Notes: generated by a model not told the origin, from the sequence alone. A DNA stretch of 64,000 nt from Sternotherus odoratus (GCA_032164245.1 JAVMKO010000005.1:39894133-39958132); one strand, 5' to 3'; counted from the stretch's first letter, positions 19,646 to 33,089 are shown. Numbers and translations: made by a program.

Positions 19646-22600
19646 CGTAATTGTATTTCAGGCTAGGAAGTCAACTGGTGTAAGGGGAGTGCGCACTAAG
19701 GTTTTAGTGGGTCAAAGGGACTGGTACAATTTTGCCTACTATCATTCATGCAAGTTGACAGAGCTCCCTTGCACAAGTGGTGCTGTAACTTTCCACCAAG
19801 AGGTTACTCATGTTGTTGGGACAGGACAGATGCGGTTTTGCAACACACAGTTGTCTCACACATTATTTCAAGAAACTATCCTACCGTGTAGTGTGGCTTC
19901 TGCATAAGTTACTTGTTCATTATGTAGCCAACTGGACACCAAACGCTACATTCTTATTCAACAGTTGGTGCCTTTCCGGGCAGTGCACCATCGGGACCTG
20001 GTTAGTCAATCATTTTTATACTTACACCATCATTTATAGCACCTCCCACAAAGCACTTCATAATGGATGAGCTGGACAGCACTCATTAAAGGTGACCTGC
20101 AGAGGATTTCTAAAAACCAGGCTTTTCCCCTTTAGCTTTGTGATGCAGAACGAAGACATGAGAGTATTTGCCAACAGTCCCACATCCCCCATGACCACCA
20201 CTTGCTTTAACTTTAACCAGAAACGTCCAGTCTCCCTCAGTTGAGCTGCAGGGGATTATAAAGTGGTAGAGACAGGAACCATGAGTTCTCAGGCCCGAGC
20301 TGAAGTGGCATGGTTTCTGAATCTTTACCAAAGGTGGTCTTTCTCCTAAGTATTCATTGCATGCTATAGTTCACTGGGTGTTAAAAACAGTTTTAACGAG
20401 TAACCAAAACTCACTTCTCAGCTTCCAGTCTTATGACTTCTCTTACATTTCACAAGCTGTCCGGAGAGCCTTCCAGGGTAAGCAAAGCCTCATAAAAAAA
20501 GGGGGACGAACCTTTTAGACCTTTTGTTCTAACGGGGGGGGGTGGGTAGTTCAGGACACAAGCCTGCGTTTTCCCCTTTGTAGGTACCTTTAATGTGGGT
20601 AAGAAAAATGGGTTGGCAAAAGTTAGTGGAAAAGGTTTTATATTCTGAACTATCCAGTATCACAAGCTCACTGCCCAGACAACTCAATGCTGTGTTGTCT
20701 CCTCCAGCCCAGCTGGAGTACTTCACAAGCAGTTGGACTCCTTTCAACGTCTCCTTTTGGTTAAAGATTATCTGGGAGCTATTTCCATGGTCCCGATTTA
20801 TCCAGAGGAAATGTTTATAGCAACTCTCTGGCGCTGCTGAATTCTGTGGCCAGGCTGGGCCAAGATCTCTGAGCACTTTAAGAGACCCAGCTGCCACCCA
20901 CCTCAGAAGTTCCAAGGGAAAGTACAAGTCAACCCAGCTGCATGTTCTGCCATGGGGCGGGGCTGGGCAAGGGACAGCAGCTCCAGAGTGTCCCTGCCCA
21001 AAATGCTTGGCTGCCCATTCAGCTGTGTGCTACGACCCACCAGCCAATCAAGTCTCAGCCTCTATTGGAAAGCCTAGGAGAGCAGTAGCTATGGCAATGC
21101 AATGGGAGCTGAGCCACAAAGTGCTGCTGTAAAACAGCAACTAGGTTACACAGGAAAGGAGGAGGGACAACAGATCTGAAGAGTCCAGAAAACATGGAGA
21201 GGAAAAGAGGCAGAAAAATAAAAAATAAGTTATTTATTAATAGCAGGTGGGAACTGAATGAGAAAGGGGCATCCTGATCCCATGGGGAAAGAATTTCTTG
21301 GCTGATCAGCCTTCAGCCATGTCCTTTAAGATGTACCACCACTATCACTCTACTGGCCAGACAGCACAGAGCCTTTCAAGAGGTTTGCAAGCACTTATCT
21401 TGCCAGCTGTTCTCACACTGCCCAAGTGAGAGCGCACAGACCTGTCATAACTGCCAGGAGGGAGAGCGCAATGCTTCACTAGCTCCTGTAGGACTCTTCC
21501 ATTCAAACGCTGGCTATTCTCACAACACAAACCCTTAAATCTATAAATACATACGCCTGGAGAGTGCTCACATACTAGCTTGGCAGTCACCCTTCCCGAT
21601 GTTAGAATAGCCGATCACAGCTCAGCCCAACACTCTGCTGTGAGTTGCTAGTCACCAGCAAGAGAGACCCAGATGCCCATTTTAATCAGACACTTTTCTC
21701 GCAGATACCAGAGTTCAGCCTGTCAGCAAGAGGCTTCTCCCCAGGGCCTGGATCGGAATTCCTACTGAGCTGCTTTCTGTCAGGCATTCCAAGGAGGCGA
21801 TAGTCCGACATTTCCTAGGAGCATTTTCATAAGGACATCCTAGTGACTCAGACAGTGAAACAAGCTTCTGCAAGAACCCCAGGGGGCACAGAAAGCACCC
21901 TGGTCCAGAAAGACCAAGCTTCAAGCTGCTTTGTGCAGATCCCCTCCAACCCGAGTGATGCACAAGGCTGAGAGGAACAGCTGCACATTTTAAATGTTTT
22001 CACAGGCCAGTCCTGAAAAGGCAAAACCCCTCCACATGGGACACGAGTACCAGGGTCACTCACTTCCCTGATTTCATCGTTCCTTTAAGTATTACACCCC
22101 CACACTGTACATGGGCATACTAATCGTGCCAAGCTTAGGAGGGTTGTCAAGAAATACCAGTCTGGCCAGTAAAAAACTTACCAGAGGGCCATACCACTGG
22201 GGTAGGGGAGGAGAGGTGAAGTGCTGTACATTGGCTAGTGCATCTCGAGAATGGACAGTTAAGCAGTGAATACAAGGATCAGAGTCTCTGAAGCTCATGG
22301 TCTCCACCCAGCTGGGAACTTGTAAGACGTGACTGCAGCCTCAGGGAGAAGATTATGATTATGAGGAGAAGATTATGATTCGGTAAGTACGAGATGCATG
22401 CTGAGTCCAAAAAGAGGAGCCACCACAGGACCCAGCTAACCATACAAGTGCAATCTGACCAGAGCACGGCGGAGAGTTTCAGTCCTAGCTAGAGACTCCA
22501 AGACGGCTGTGAAATTCCCCTGCATCTTTGGAGGAGTAGCTGCAGCTATACAAATTCAAAGTAGAGCCTCAAATAGCCCAAAATCACAGGGCACCTGCTC

Positions 22601-24724
22601 AGCAACTTCTGAGCAGGCAGCACACTCTGTGCAAGGGGTGCAGATGCTACTCAAACGACCCCTTTGGCAGAGGGTTGGAACTTCCTCAGTGGGCCAGGTG
22701 GAGCTGTGACAAGTCCCTTTCGCCTGGTGACTCATGTAGCCCTTGTGACTGATAGCAGTGGGGAGAAGACAAAGCATAGTGGCTAGTTTCTGAACAAGAA
22801 CACCCCACAGTGTTGTCTCTCTGCAAAGCTGTCCTTAGGAGCACTGTGTCCATAATAGCTACGTTTACACAGGGCCAGTATGCACCCCCAACTCCCAAAC
22901 CTGCTTCTATCCTACCCCAACTTTAGCTGGCATGGCTAGGGAGGCGCCATTCCAAACTGCAGATGCTGAATTGAGGCACAAAAAGCACCTGACCCGGGTA
23001 TTTGCAGAAGCACATGGGCCAGCAGGTCCAGGCCACTACATGCAGGGAAAGGACCAGCAACTCCTGGACCCCCATTTCCTCTGCTTCCTTTCTACCTCCT
23101 CCCTGTTTTCAACTACACCACGAGATTAAGTGGGTAACAAGGAGATGAGGTGGGGGATAGCTGGAAGGAGCCATGCGATAGGGTGGGACCAGTCATGGAT
23201 AGTGCTCTGGTGGAGCATAGGGGAGTGCCAGCCTGTTTCCCCCAATGTGCCCATTGGAAAGGGGTCTCACCCACCCACACCTCCAGTGTTCACAGGCTGC
23301 AATTTCACTGTAGGGTTGACCACCTCAAACCACCAGTCCATATAAAGAGTTAAATAAGAATAAACCAGAATAAACTTGATATCACACGTCCATTTGTCAT
23401 ATTAGTAATGCTCCATCCCTCAGCTCTCTACATTCACCCCCTTCCCCTTCTATAAACTGCAGGCTGCTCAGAAATGAGTGGTGAGGTGTGTCTAATTCCC
23501 TCAAGCATCAGGAGTTGGATGATTACTTTAGCTACTGCCCCTAAGTGTCAGATCTGGCCTCTCTAATGGAAGCCTCTGATTTCTCTTTTCCCTGTAAGCC
23601 TGGAGTTTTCTGTGTGCTTCTAGACGGAGTAGTTTCTAATACTTTAGGCATCAAATCTAAATGCTTGGGGCCCATTTGAGATTTGGGAGCCAACTAGTGA
23701 TCTCTGTGACCCAGTATTCAAACAGGTAAAGTCCTGAGCAGGAAAGGTGTACTCACATTGCCTGGATATCAGATGATCACTTATTCTCTGCTGCAGCCAC
23801 CTCCCCTTCTACTGAGACTCAATCACAGATTGATGTAAATGTCACATGTACACACTACTGTCATTTATCAGAACTAAGAACCAATTTACTTGCAAATGCA
23901 GAGGTTTTTAGAGACAGTAAAGTTAAAATCAGCTCCTTTTCGAAGTGCACAAATTTTCATCCATTTCTGTGTAACTTCCCCTCCTTCCCACCATGTCTGC
24001 TACCTACCTGTCCTCAACTCCTTCCTCAATACCCATTTCCCTTGCGTCCTTACAAGCCAACGTGCAGAGATGTCAGATTCTTGTGGCTTCCTTACCATTC
24101 CCACCGGGCCTTCCCCGCACAGCTGCTGAGTGCTCACAGCAGCCCTGTAGCCCCATCAGAGGGAGCAGACAGGCCACAGGGAGCCCCACAGGACTTTGGG
24201 GTGAGGCAGATGCCAGTCTCCCCCTCTGGCAGAAGGGCCAGAAAGTGGTGAAAAGGCCCTGCAGGACCAATTTTTTAGTTGCTTCTCTTCATGGCGACTC
24301 AAACTGAGGTTTCCTTTAATAGGCCTGTTTGACCCCACTCTCACAAAATAATACCACTAAGTATTTATTAAAGTGCAATTCATTTTTAATTAGAGCTATG
24401 CAAATGTCCTGTTTGGACAAAATACCTACCACCTTCAAGAGAACCGTGGACTGACTGACATATATATAAGAAAATCTCTGGAGACCTGAGGGGGCATTAT
24501 CCCCAAATTCATGAGTCTGATCACAGAGGAGCAGGGCTGCACTACAACGAAACAGAAGAAGAGCATGGATGAGCCTGCCAGTGAGAGACTCTGAACTCAG
24601 TGTGGACGCTCACGCCAGCTCAGAAACTGAGAACTGACACTTGAAGCCTTCCAACCTGCCACGAAAGAGGTCAGGTTTCCACCTTGGTTCCCCTCCAGCC
24701 CCATCACTGCAATATTTTAGCACC

Positions 24725-24920
24725 TCAAACATCATTTATCTTCAACACCCATGTAAGGTAGGGCAGTGCTACTATCCCCCTTTGACAGATGGGGAACTGC
24801 AGCACAGAGACACTAAGTGACTACCTAAGATCACACAAGGAATCTGTGGAAGAGGTGGCAACAGAACTCAGATCTCCCGGGTCTCAGTCCAGTGCCATCT
24901 TAACCACAAGGTCATCTCCT
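24725..24920 (-). repeat. MIR-family SINE
   Basis: On the plus strand the motif order is that of a reversed MIR: GACAGATGGGGAACTG, CTAAGTGACTACCTAAG, ATCACACAAGGAATC and CCATCTTAACCAC. It is diverged. Confidence 0.7.
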
Positions 24921-25589
24921 CTCTTGATCGCTAAGCGTTTTCAAAATTGAAGCGCTAGACAAACGTCAAAACCGTTATTTATTTATTTTTCTTTTCAATG
25001 AAGTCTCTTTTTCTCCAAATAAGGAGGGAAAACAACTTCAACCTTTTGCGGAGAGCTAGGTTAGCATTGGAATGGTCAGGGCAACGAAGAAGCAAGCTCA
25101 GAAACGCCATGCTGGGTTATTCTCTAAGTAACTGCAGAAGGTAAAAGTACATCAGCTAAGTGGAAGAGGCTCAAACCAGCAAGGAAGAAAATGGCTTTCC
25201 ATTTCCATGAGGGTATAAACAAAGCAGGGGAGAGCAGAAAGGAGAAGTTACTTAGTGGTCTGGGTCCCTCTGGAGAGCAGGATTTGTGAGCATACATACA
25301 ACGATTCTTCACACAGAGTTGCAAAACCTGCTTTTAAATTCTCTCAAGTGTATCTGGGAATAAAGATTAAAAGTTTCCTTCTTAGACCTAACAAAGGTGG
25401 TTCCCTCACACCACGGTTGGTATTGACCAGTGAAGCACTTCGGGAGGCCTAAAGCTGACTGAGTGTGGAAACCGGTGCCTTTCATCCAGGGAGGAAAGGA
25501 GAAAAATCAGTTTTTCCAGAGGGAAAATTTCTCTTTCATATTTGTGAGCATGGGACCACCTGTAACCGCCAGGCTAGAAGTATACTTAC

Positions 25590-25845
25590 TATCGCCAAGG
25601 ATCAGCTCAACTTCCTCATCTGCATCAGAATCCTCATCTTCACCTTCATCCCCCTCTTCCAGCAAGTTGGCAAGCTCCTCATCATCAGAGGGAGAGAAAT
25701 CATTGTCTCCATCCTCACCAGCATTCTCATTGTTCTCATCTTCTTCCAGCTCGGCCTCCAGCAGCTGGTCAGTGTCTAGTTCATCAAGGTCATCTGTATC
25801 ATCATCATCTTCATCATCATCCTCTTCCTCTTGTTCTTCCTCCTC
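25590..25845 (-). CDS. DCAF1: DCAF1 penultimate coding exon, acidic domain
   Basis: This exon encodes 85 codons that are almost entirely Glu, Asp, Asn and Leu (EEEEQEEEDDDEDDDDTDDL through EEVELILGD). It is the acidic C-terminal region of DCAF1, which follows the WD40 propeller and mediates merlin binding. The acceptor is CTGCAG| at 25846-25847. The donor is A|GTAAGT, phase 1. On the plus strand the same bases make a Ser-rich shadow ORF. Confidence 0.96.
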
Positions 25846-26854
25846 CTGCAGCGACAGCAAAAGAGCCCATTATGACATGCAAAATATATGGGGAATGAGG
25901 GAAATGCATTCCTCCCCAAACTAAAGGTCACCCCACATTATTTGTAAACTCTACCCTCTTCACCCTTAAATCACATGATAGATGTGAGATTGACAGCCCT
26001 GGATAAGGCCTTTTTACCCATAAAATAGGTATAAAACAAGGTAGTAGCATCGCAAGCCTCCACCATAGGATGTTATCTGCCAACATATCTCACAGAGATC
26101 TGCAGAGGGACATGAGTTCAGTCCCAGCTCTATATAATTCCAGGCCTCACACCAGTCTTATACAGACAGCTGTTTCTTGACAACTGGAGACCATTAATTC
26201 AGTCTGAGTAACCGGTATTGGTCACCTGCTGACCAGGATGAGATTTGAGGACCTGTGAAAATCTCTATTATTGCATTACCAAACCATGAGCCACTCAATC
26301 CTCAGATTATAAAATTCTTTTGAAGTGGCTCAGCAACCTCACTACTGAAATTTACACTGTGAACCAGGGTCTCCATTCTACCAGTGTGCTGAATGAACAG
26401 CTTAAAGAGGAGAAAACAATCCATGGGAATTTTTGTTTGTGATTAGTGACTAATTTCTTATTCCATAAATTAAACCCTATCCAGCCTGAATGCCATTTCT
26501 AGTATGAGCATGGCTTTATGAGTGGGATGAGGATTTTAGCGCTCCGTGGTCCTTCCACACAACTGAGAGGATACCAGCTGCACCAAAAGTCTCTGAACTT
26601 CAGTCCCCTTTTAGTATTTTTGCATCTATATATCAGCCACCCACACCTCTCTTCTCCAATGGTGTATTTTCACATGGCAAGAAAGGTACCTCACTGACCC
26701 CTGGATTCTGAGGAAGTATATAGGACATATTTTGCAAGATTATAAAGCAATTGGGGAATATTTAACAAACCCAGGGACTGAGATACTCAACCCTGCCTCT
26801 TCTTGTGGCACGGACGGATTTTGAACTGTTTCATTTTCAGAGTTATGCTAAGAC

Positions 26855-27300
26855 AGGGCGTGGCCAACCTGTAGCTCTGGGGCCACATGCGGCTCTTCAG
26901 AAGTTAATATGCAGCTCCTTGTATAGGCACCGACTCTGGGGCTGAAGATACAGGTGCCATCTTTCTAATGTGCCGGGGGGTGCTCATTGTTCAACCCCTG
27001 GCTCTTCCACAGACCCTGGCCCCACTCCACCCCTTCCTGCCCCCTCCCCTGAGTCTGCCATGCCCTCGCTCCTCACCCTCTGAGCCTCCTGCAGGCCACG
27101 AAACAGCTTATCAGGAGGTACGGGAAGGGAGTGGGAGGCACTGTTTGGTGAGGCTGCGGGGGGTGGGGGGGGAAGGCGTGTACTATAGGGGGCTGCTAAG
27201 AGTGGGGTGGAGAAGGCCTATGGAGGGGCCACTGACGTATTACTGTGGCTGTTTGGCAATATACATTGGCAAGGGAAGAGAAGTCCCATTTTCTTTGCTC
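26855..27300 (+). mobile_element. hAT element, left end with partial body
   Basis: It starts CAGGGCGTGGCCAACCTGTA, a hAT-type terminus, and continues into diverged sequence containing CACATGCGGCTCTTCAG. I cannot find a clean right terminus, so this is a truncated copy. The 170-residue plus-strand ORF here is not supported. Confidence 0.5.
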
Positions 27301-27557
27301 CCCCACACCACACTAAGTCTGTCTAAATACACAGACATACAAATGGTATTACGACTAAAAGTAGTAGTAAATGCTCTCCAAAAGCATGTGCACCCACAGC
27401 ATAAAGGGTTACTGAGCTCACTGTCCACAGCTGGAAATTTAGGAAAAGCAGCAAGCCCTGACATTCTATCCATCCAGTGAGCGATATTATTTTTAGATTC
27501 ATGAAAGGCCTCCAAAGTATGTCTCTCACGCACTGGACGTATTTACAGAATTTAAAA

Positions 27558-28883
27558 TGGGGTGGATAAAAGTGGATGTTAATAATAATGAAAACTGGAT
27601 TTATTTTAAATCAGTTTTTATTTAAATTAAATACATTTTTCTTTTTCAAAATCAACCTGTTTAAAGTTCGAAATGACAACTTAGGTAAAGGCCTAAATTT
27701 ACTATAAACTATTAAAATAATTAAAATAAAAAAAATCTCAATATGCTACTTCAATAAGCCCTCCAATTTCAATGAGGTAAAAGATGCAGCTTTAATATGT
27801 ATGTATAGAATCAAGGGGGAATAATCTAATTTTTTAGGTCAATTTGAGTTTTATAAATGTCACAATGTCATGTACTATATTATTGTCAGTTTTTATAACT
27901 GAGTGAATGCTAATTTTTACATTTTTCCAAAAGTACTTTCAGTTTGCTGTGCAGAATTAACCTTAATTACTTTTGGTTTCAGTTTAGCTGGTGAGTGGAC
28001 AGATTATTTTTAAAAAAATTCATTTTAGCTAGTTCAAAGTTGAGATGCCAACTGGGAGCTGAAAAAGCAGGAAAGCTTGTTTTACTCTTCAAATCTATGA
28101 ATAAAAACCAAGTAGCAGAAGATGTGCTCTACTAATTCTAAAACCAAGAGACCAGATTTTCAAAGGTATTTAAGCACCTAGAAGCAGGCAGGCACCCAGT
28201 ATGATGTTCTAAAGCACCTAACTCCTACTGATTTAAATTCTAATTGCTGTTTAAGCATTTTTGAAACTCCACTAGAAATCTATCTGCACTTTTAGGCACC
28301 AAAATATCTTTGAATATCTGGCCCACAATGATGAGAAACTATCAGTCAATTCACTAACTACAGTGTATACGTCCATTGGTTAATAAATCAGTTTTAAATG
28401 CAAAGTATGCTTTAATAAATTTTGGGATTTTTATGCATCCAATACATTTAAGGTTATTTAACTAAAAAACCATTTTAAAATGCTGGTTTTGTGCATTTTT
28501 AATAGAATTCCAATCTCCATCCAAATGCAGCTTGACACAAAATATAAGTAAACAAAATAATCTAGTAAATAAGAAATGAGTCACCCAACCTTTTCTAACC
28601 ATAGAAAAAGAGTACATAGAGCAACAGAATTGCTTCAGTGTATATGAATATAGTTTATCCTAGCGGTTAGCAAAAAGAACCACGAAATTTAATGGAAAGG
28701 CTATATTTAGTTGCAAACCAACAGATTTTAATGTTTATATCAACTAATGAGAATGAGCCTTTAAAGAAAGTAACTAAAAAGTACCAATGCAAAATAAGAT
28801 TAAAATCAATTATTTAAATCAAGGTTTCCTGCTTGCCAGTTTAAATCATGATTAAAATCTTTTATTTAAATCAGTCCACCCTG
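27558..28883. mobile_element. hAT element, AT-rich, non-coding
   Basis: The termini are TGGGGTGGATAAAA and TTTAAATCAGTCCACCCTG, imperfect inverted repeats. The flanks ATTTAAAA (27550-27557) and ATTTTAAC (28884-28891) match at 6 of 8 bases, as expected of an old target duplication. The inside is rich in TTTAAATCA-type motifs and has no long ORF. Confidence 0.65.
28143..28325. repeat. Ancient interspersed repeat (L3/CR1-like)
   Basis: The stretch begins AGATTTTCAAAGGTATTTAA and contains GCACCTAACTCCTACTGA. Similar blocks occur at 46060-46165 and 52562-52630. I recognise the style as an old amniote LINE remnant but cannot place it exactly. Confidence 0.4.
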
Positions 28884-29179
28884 ATTTTAACATACCACAA
28901 CAACACTGTCTCAGCAGATATCTCCCCAACCCCAGTAAAGCAGACTCATTCTTCAAGTCTCCTATTCAGGCTACAGACGGAGGAAAGCAATGAGCCTTAC
29001 GCAATGTCCCATGAAAATCAACAAATTCTGATTGTGATGGACTAATGGAGGAACAAGCCCCAGAGCCAAAAGGCCTCCATGAAGAACACCTTGCATCCAG
29101 TCCCTAGATGTACAAGTTTTTTTAGGGCTGCCAGCAGATTCTAAACAACTATCCGAAAACATATGCAGTATTGTTATAG

Positions 29180-29372
29180 CCATCTTGGTCCCAGGATATT
29201 AGCGAGACAAGATGAGTGAGGTAATATCTTTTATTGGACCAAATTCTGTTTGCGGCAGAGAAAAGCTTCTGAGCTTACAGAGAGAGGAAGAGCTCATGTA
29301 AGCTCGAAAGTTTGTCTTTCACCAACAGAAGTTGGTCGAATAAAATATATGACCTCCCCTATCTTGTCTATC
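29180..29372 (+). repeat. Penelope-like 3' tail, second family
   Basis: The block carries AGAGCTCATGTAAGCTCGAAAG, a small hairpin followed by GAAA, then TTGTCTTTCACCAACAGAAG and TTGGTCGAATAAAATATATG. It is built like the tail at 46549-46640 but has a different sequence. Classing it as Penelope-like is an inference. Confidence 0.5.
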
Positions 29373-30177
29373 TGAAAGCAGATATTCTCAAACTGTGATC
29401 TACCCTTTTCTGTGGGCCACAGAAGGAAACAAATGCCATTGACTTTCAATGGGACTTGTGCTCCTAAGTCACATACATGTTTTTGAAAATTCTACCTCAA
29501 ATGACTGATCAAAGGTCATATATGCGTCTTTTTGCGCTATAAATCTAAATAAAAACACCACATTAGTGGCAGAGATAAGAATACACCAGCAGTCACAATC
29601 ACCAGATCACTAGAGAATGTTGCTTTCCTTAAAAACGCAATAGTAAGTTAAAACAGGAAGAGGTTCTGTTTATGAATGCTGAACACTTTTACTGAATATC
29701 ACCTACTTAGCACTGTATCAACATTTCACCTTGGCATCCCTGTGGTATAAATATGTTAACATGCATAGGCTACCATGGGAAATCCATTGCAATAAACAAA
29801 GAAATAGGGAATCAGCTCTTCCTGATCATCAAAATATGCACAGAACCACTCTAATCTATGGCCCTTGTGATTCATGCATAAAATGCCTGCCCCACTTTTC
29901 TACTGACATTTGATAGCAAAGACTTTACCTGGCTTCAACAAAAGCCCCTGCAGGAGATTTGTAGTGTACACTGACTGCTAGCCTTAACTGTGTTATAAGG
30001 TGAACAGGAAACAAGCTGAAATAATAATTAAAGGGCATGGTAAAAAGAGACTGCCCAACGTTGCCAAAAATAGCATCTACACACCGATTTGAACTCTTTT
30101 AGTGAAAGTGGTGCAAACCCCAGCGTGAATACAGAGAGAGTTGTAAGCAAGACAGAAGTAATTCTTCCACTCTGCTC

Positions 30178-30690
30178 TGATTAGGCCTCAGCTGGAGTAT
30201 TGTGTCCAGTTCTGGATGTCACATTTCAGGAATGATGTGGACAAACTGGAGAGTCCAGAGAAGAGCGACAAAAATTATTAAAGGTCTAGAAAACATGACC
30301 TATGAGGGAAGATTGAAAAAACTGGGTTTGTTTAGACTGGAAAACAGAAAACTGAGAGGGGACATTACAGTTTTCAAGTATGTAAAAGGTTGTTACAAGG
30401 AACAGGGAGAAAAATTCTTCTTAACCTCAGCAGATAGGACAGCAATAGGTTTAAATTGAAGCAAGGGGTTTAGATTGAATATTAGGAAAAACTTCCTGTC
30501 AGGGTGGTTAAGCACCAGAATAAATTGCATGGGGAGGTTGTGGAATCTCCATCATTGGAGATTTTTAAGAGCAGGTTACACAAACAACGGTTAGGGATGG
30601 CCTAGATAATACTTAGTCCTGCCATGAGTCCACGGGACTGGACTAGATGACCTCTCAAGGCCCTTCCAGTCCTATGATTCTATGACACTT
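30178..30690 (+). mobile_element. CR1 LINE 3' end
   Basis: The segment runs from the end of the reverse-transcriptase ORF ([12 protein letters not shown] and [20 protein letters not shown]) through the 3' UTR (AAAAACTTCCTGTCAGGGTG, CTGGACTAGATGACCTC). It ends in the CR1 hallmark repeat ATTCTATGA. It is 5'-truncated and carries stops, so it is inactive. Confidence 0.88.
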
Positions 30691-31590
30691 ATTCCAAGTT
30701 AGTTTAACCTGTTCCTAATTGACTAAAGCTAAACTGAAAAAAAGAGTGTCCATGCAGGAGTTTGTATCAGTTTAACTAAAATGTTTTAAAATCTTAAAAC
30801 TAAATTGGTGAATTCTGCATATAAACTAGTGTGGCAACGGCAGTACAGCTTCCTAACAGCTCTGCTTTACCAAAGACAGATCAGAGTTTGTAATCAAGCT
30901 GATACAAGACTGGAACAAAATTAAAGGCATCATGAACTTTGCTCACAGAAACTCCTTCACTCCTGAAGTCCAGCATCCCATACCAGGAACACCTATGGAA
31001 GGTGCACTTCACTTTACAGACAAGTATAATAATAATAGGATTCCATATGATTTAACACCCTTATTGGTCCATGTTAGTACAATATCAAGCTTCATAAATA
31101 CAACTAATAGGTCCAATCAGGCAGATCTGGAATAGCTCATCAAGATAGGTATCACCTTCAGAATTTAATCTTTTATTTAAAAAAAATAAAAGTGTCTGGC
31201 CCTTATGTTTGCAAAGAAGAACCTTTAAAAATGTGACCTGAGTGTAACAAGACACAGGTGATGTCTGCCTGAGTACTCAGATCGGCAGAAATGAGAGGTC
31301 TATAGGAAAGATGATTGTTCCAATTCATCACAGGATGTTGACAATGAAGCCTGACAACCTCAAATGCCAGCATTGCTTCTTTTTCTTGTACAATTTCATC
31401 TAAAATCATACTATTTTTTGGTAACCAATCTGACCCCTGAAAACTAAACTGCAAAAATAAGTGAACCAAGAGGGATTATTATTATTACTATGATTCATGA
31501 ATTCTCAGAATTCAGTTATTCACAAGGTTTCCCCTAGTCATTAGTATAGTACAAGTTAGCGAGATGCTACTGTGTTTCCAACTCGAACAT

Positions 31591-31732
31591 GGAGATGATG
31601 AAAAGCAAGCTGCCCCACTCTCACAAAAGATGTCAGGTACAATCTTTTTATAAATATATAAATATATATATATAAAAAGATTGTACCTGACATCTTTTGT
31701 GAGAGTGGGGCAGCTTGCTTTTCATTATCTCC
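31591..31732. repeat. Nearly perfect 62-bp inverted repeat (hairpin)
   Basis: Arms 31591-31652 and 31671-31732 are reverse complements at 61 of 62 positions by my hand count. An 18-bp AT loop lies between them. There is no obvious TA or longer target duplication and no similarity to the other MITEs here. If transcribed within the DCAF1 intron, the RNA would form a long stem. Confidence 0.9.
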
Positions 31733-31984
31733 CTCTTTCTCTCCCCCCCCCCCATTCTTAAACAAAAGTCTTAAGTTTCTTTCATTCTATTCCAGGTACT
31801 CTTGTCATTATGATGGGAGAATCTGATGGGAGCATCTGCTTTGGAGATGAATCAGGGCTGTGTAGTGCACAAAATCCCTGTTTCGTTTGTTGTAGAAATT
31901 GGAAGGTGTGTACTGAAGGAGGCAAGAGATTGCAAGAAGTAAAAGAACAGTCTCATAATAAAGGCATTTGAATGCTGCTCTGGA

Positions 31985-32450
31985 GAATTGGACTATGCCT
32001 GCTTCTGCATAGTTCCTATGTGATGGTAGGCAAGTTATTTAATCCAAACTCATCACATGTGATCACTATTACTAATTGCATGTTCCACATTTACTGGGTG
32101 TCTGACTTGACACCCCCAGGACTAGTCTGCAGAAGTGCTGAGCACTCAAAGCTGCAACTGAAATCAGCGGGATCTGTTTTGAACATACAACATGCTATAA
32201 AATGCTAAGTGCTGTGAAAAATCAGGTCCTAATCCTAAATGTCTCAAAATTGGGCAGCCAAAATGAGTGGATCATTTAGACTTTAATCTTTGTGCCTGTC
32301 CGGCACCTGTAAAATGTGGATACCACTTCCTCACTTCACGGGGCTGGGGTGAAAATAAATTCATTAATATTTATGAAGCACTCAGATATTGTAGTGATGG
32401 GCACCATAGTAAAGCCCATGAGGATATTAACAGTTCTGTCTTCAGAGTAG
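31985..32450 (+). repeat. MIR-like SINE with old LINE remnant inside
   Basis: The parts 31985-32080 (GTGATGGTAGGCAAGTTATT) and 32285-32450 (CACCTGTAAAATGTGGATAC, TTTATGAAGCACTCAGATAT) look like the two halves of a CORE-SINE. Between them, 32090-32275 (AGAAGTGCTGAGCACTCAAA) resembles an L3/CR1 remnant. Confidence 0.5.
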
Positions 32451-32828
32451 GGTTTGGACAGTGTGCAGCAAATAAGGCATAAGGCCATGCACTGAACAAT
32501 GAGAAAACAAAATATTGAATAGCTGCTCATAAAGTAAGCACTGTCCATCCTGTGCACTGAATGAGGCAGACATACTATGGAAAAGTAGTAGTAATTAAAG
32601 ACTGTCATAATGCATACTCCCAAGAACACCAAAGAGATTTTCAAAGGTATCCTTTATTGTGGCATTTCCAAACTTTTCAGTGTATGACTTTGTATGCTTA
32701 ATAATGTTATTTAAACAGTTTCTTGTGCAATTTCCTAGGTTTAAAAAAACAAAATGAAAAAAGTAATTCTGTCATGTAGCATAATATTGACACCAAATAG
32801 TTCACCAGCAGACATGGAACCTTTACAT

Positions 32829-32905
32829 CAGGGGTGGGCAAACTGTGGCCGTTTTTAATCCAGCCTGCAAGCTTGGGTGAGTGAGCTATCAGAGCAAGGG
32901 AACAC
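32829..32905 (+). mobile_element. hAT element left-end fragment
   Basis: The sequence CAGGGGTGGGCAAACTGTGG is a typical hAT terminus. The matching right-end type (GTAGTTTGCCCACATCTG) occurs at 47628-47645, too far away to be the same copy. Confidence 0.55.
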
Positions 32906-33089
32906 AAACGGAATATCTATACTACAGCCAGATGATGCTCCGTTGATCAATGAACTGGTAGTCCATTTAGCGGGTCTAGTGAAGACTCACCAAATCAACC
33001 TCAGATTGTTCTCCAGTGGACCCCGAACAAGAGAAGAGTAAAGTAAATTGACGAAAGTGTGTCTCCCATCAACCCAGCACAGCGTAGAC

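Larger units (their letters stand above)
19395..25589 (-). other. DCAF1: DCAF1 last intron (6.2 kb)
   Basis: There are no coding exons that I can support. It holds a Penelope-like tail at 19570-19645 and a MIR at 24725-24920. A 17-bp tandem duplication (GGAGAAGATTATGATT) lies near 22348-22381. Two CCAAT-type motifs and a GC-rich stretch near 20950-21090 are not enough to call a promoter. Confidence 0.55.

Noticed and set aside
20940..21120. Possible internal promoter (GC box, CCAAT motifs)
   Set aside because: The motifs are few and scattered, there is no CpG island, and no exon follows on either strand.
25463..25924. Plus-strand Ser-rich ORF (153 aa)
   Set aside because: It is the antisense of the Glu/Asp-rich DCAF1 exon at 25590-25845.
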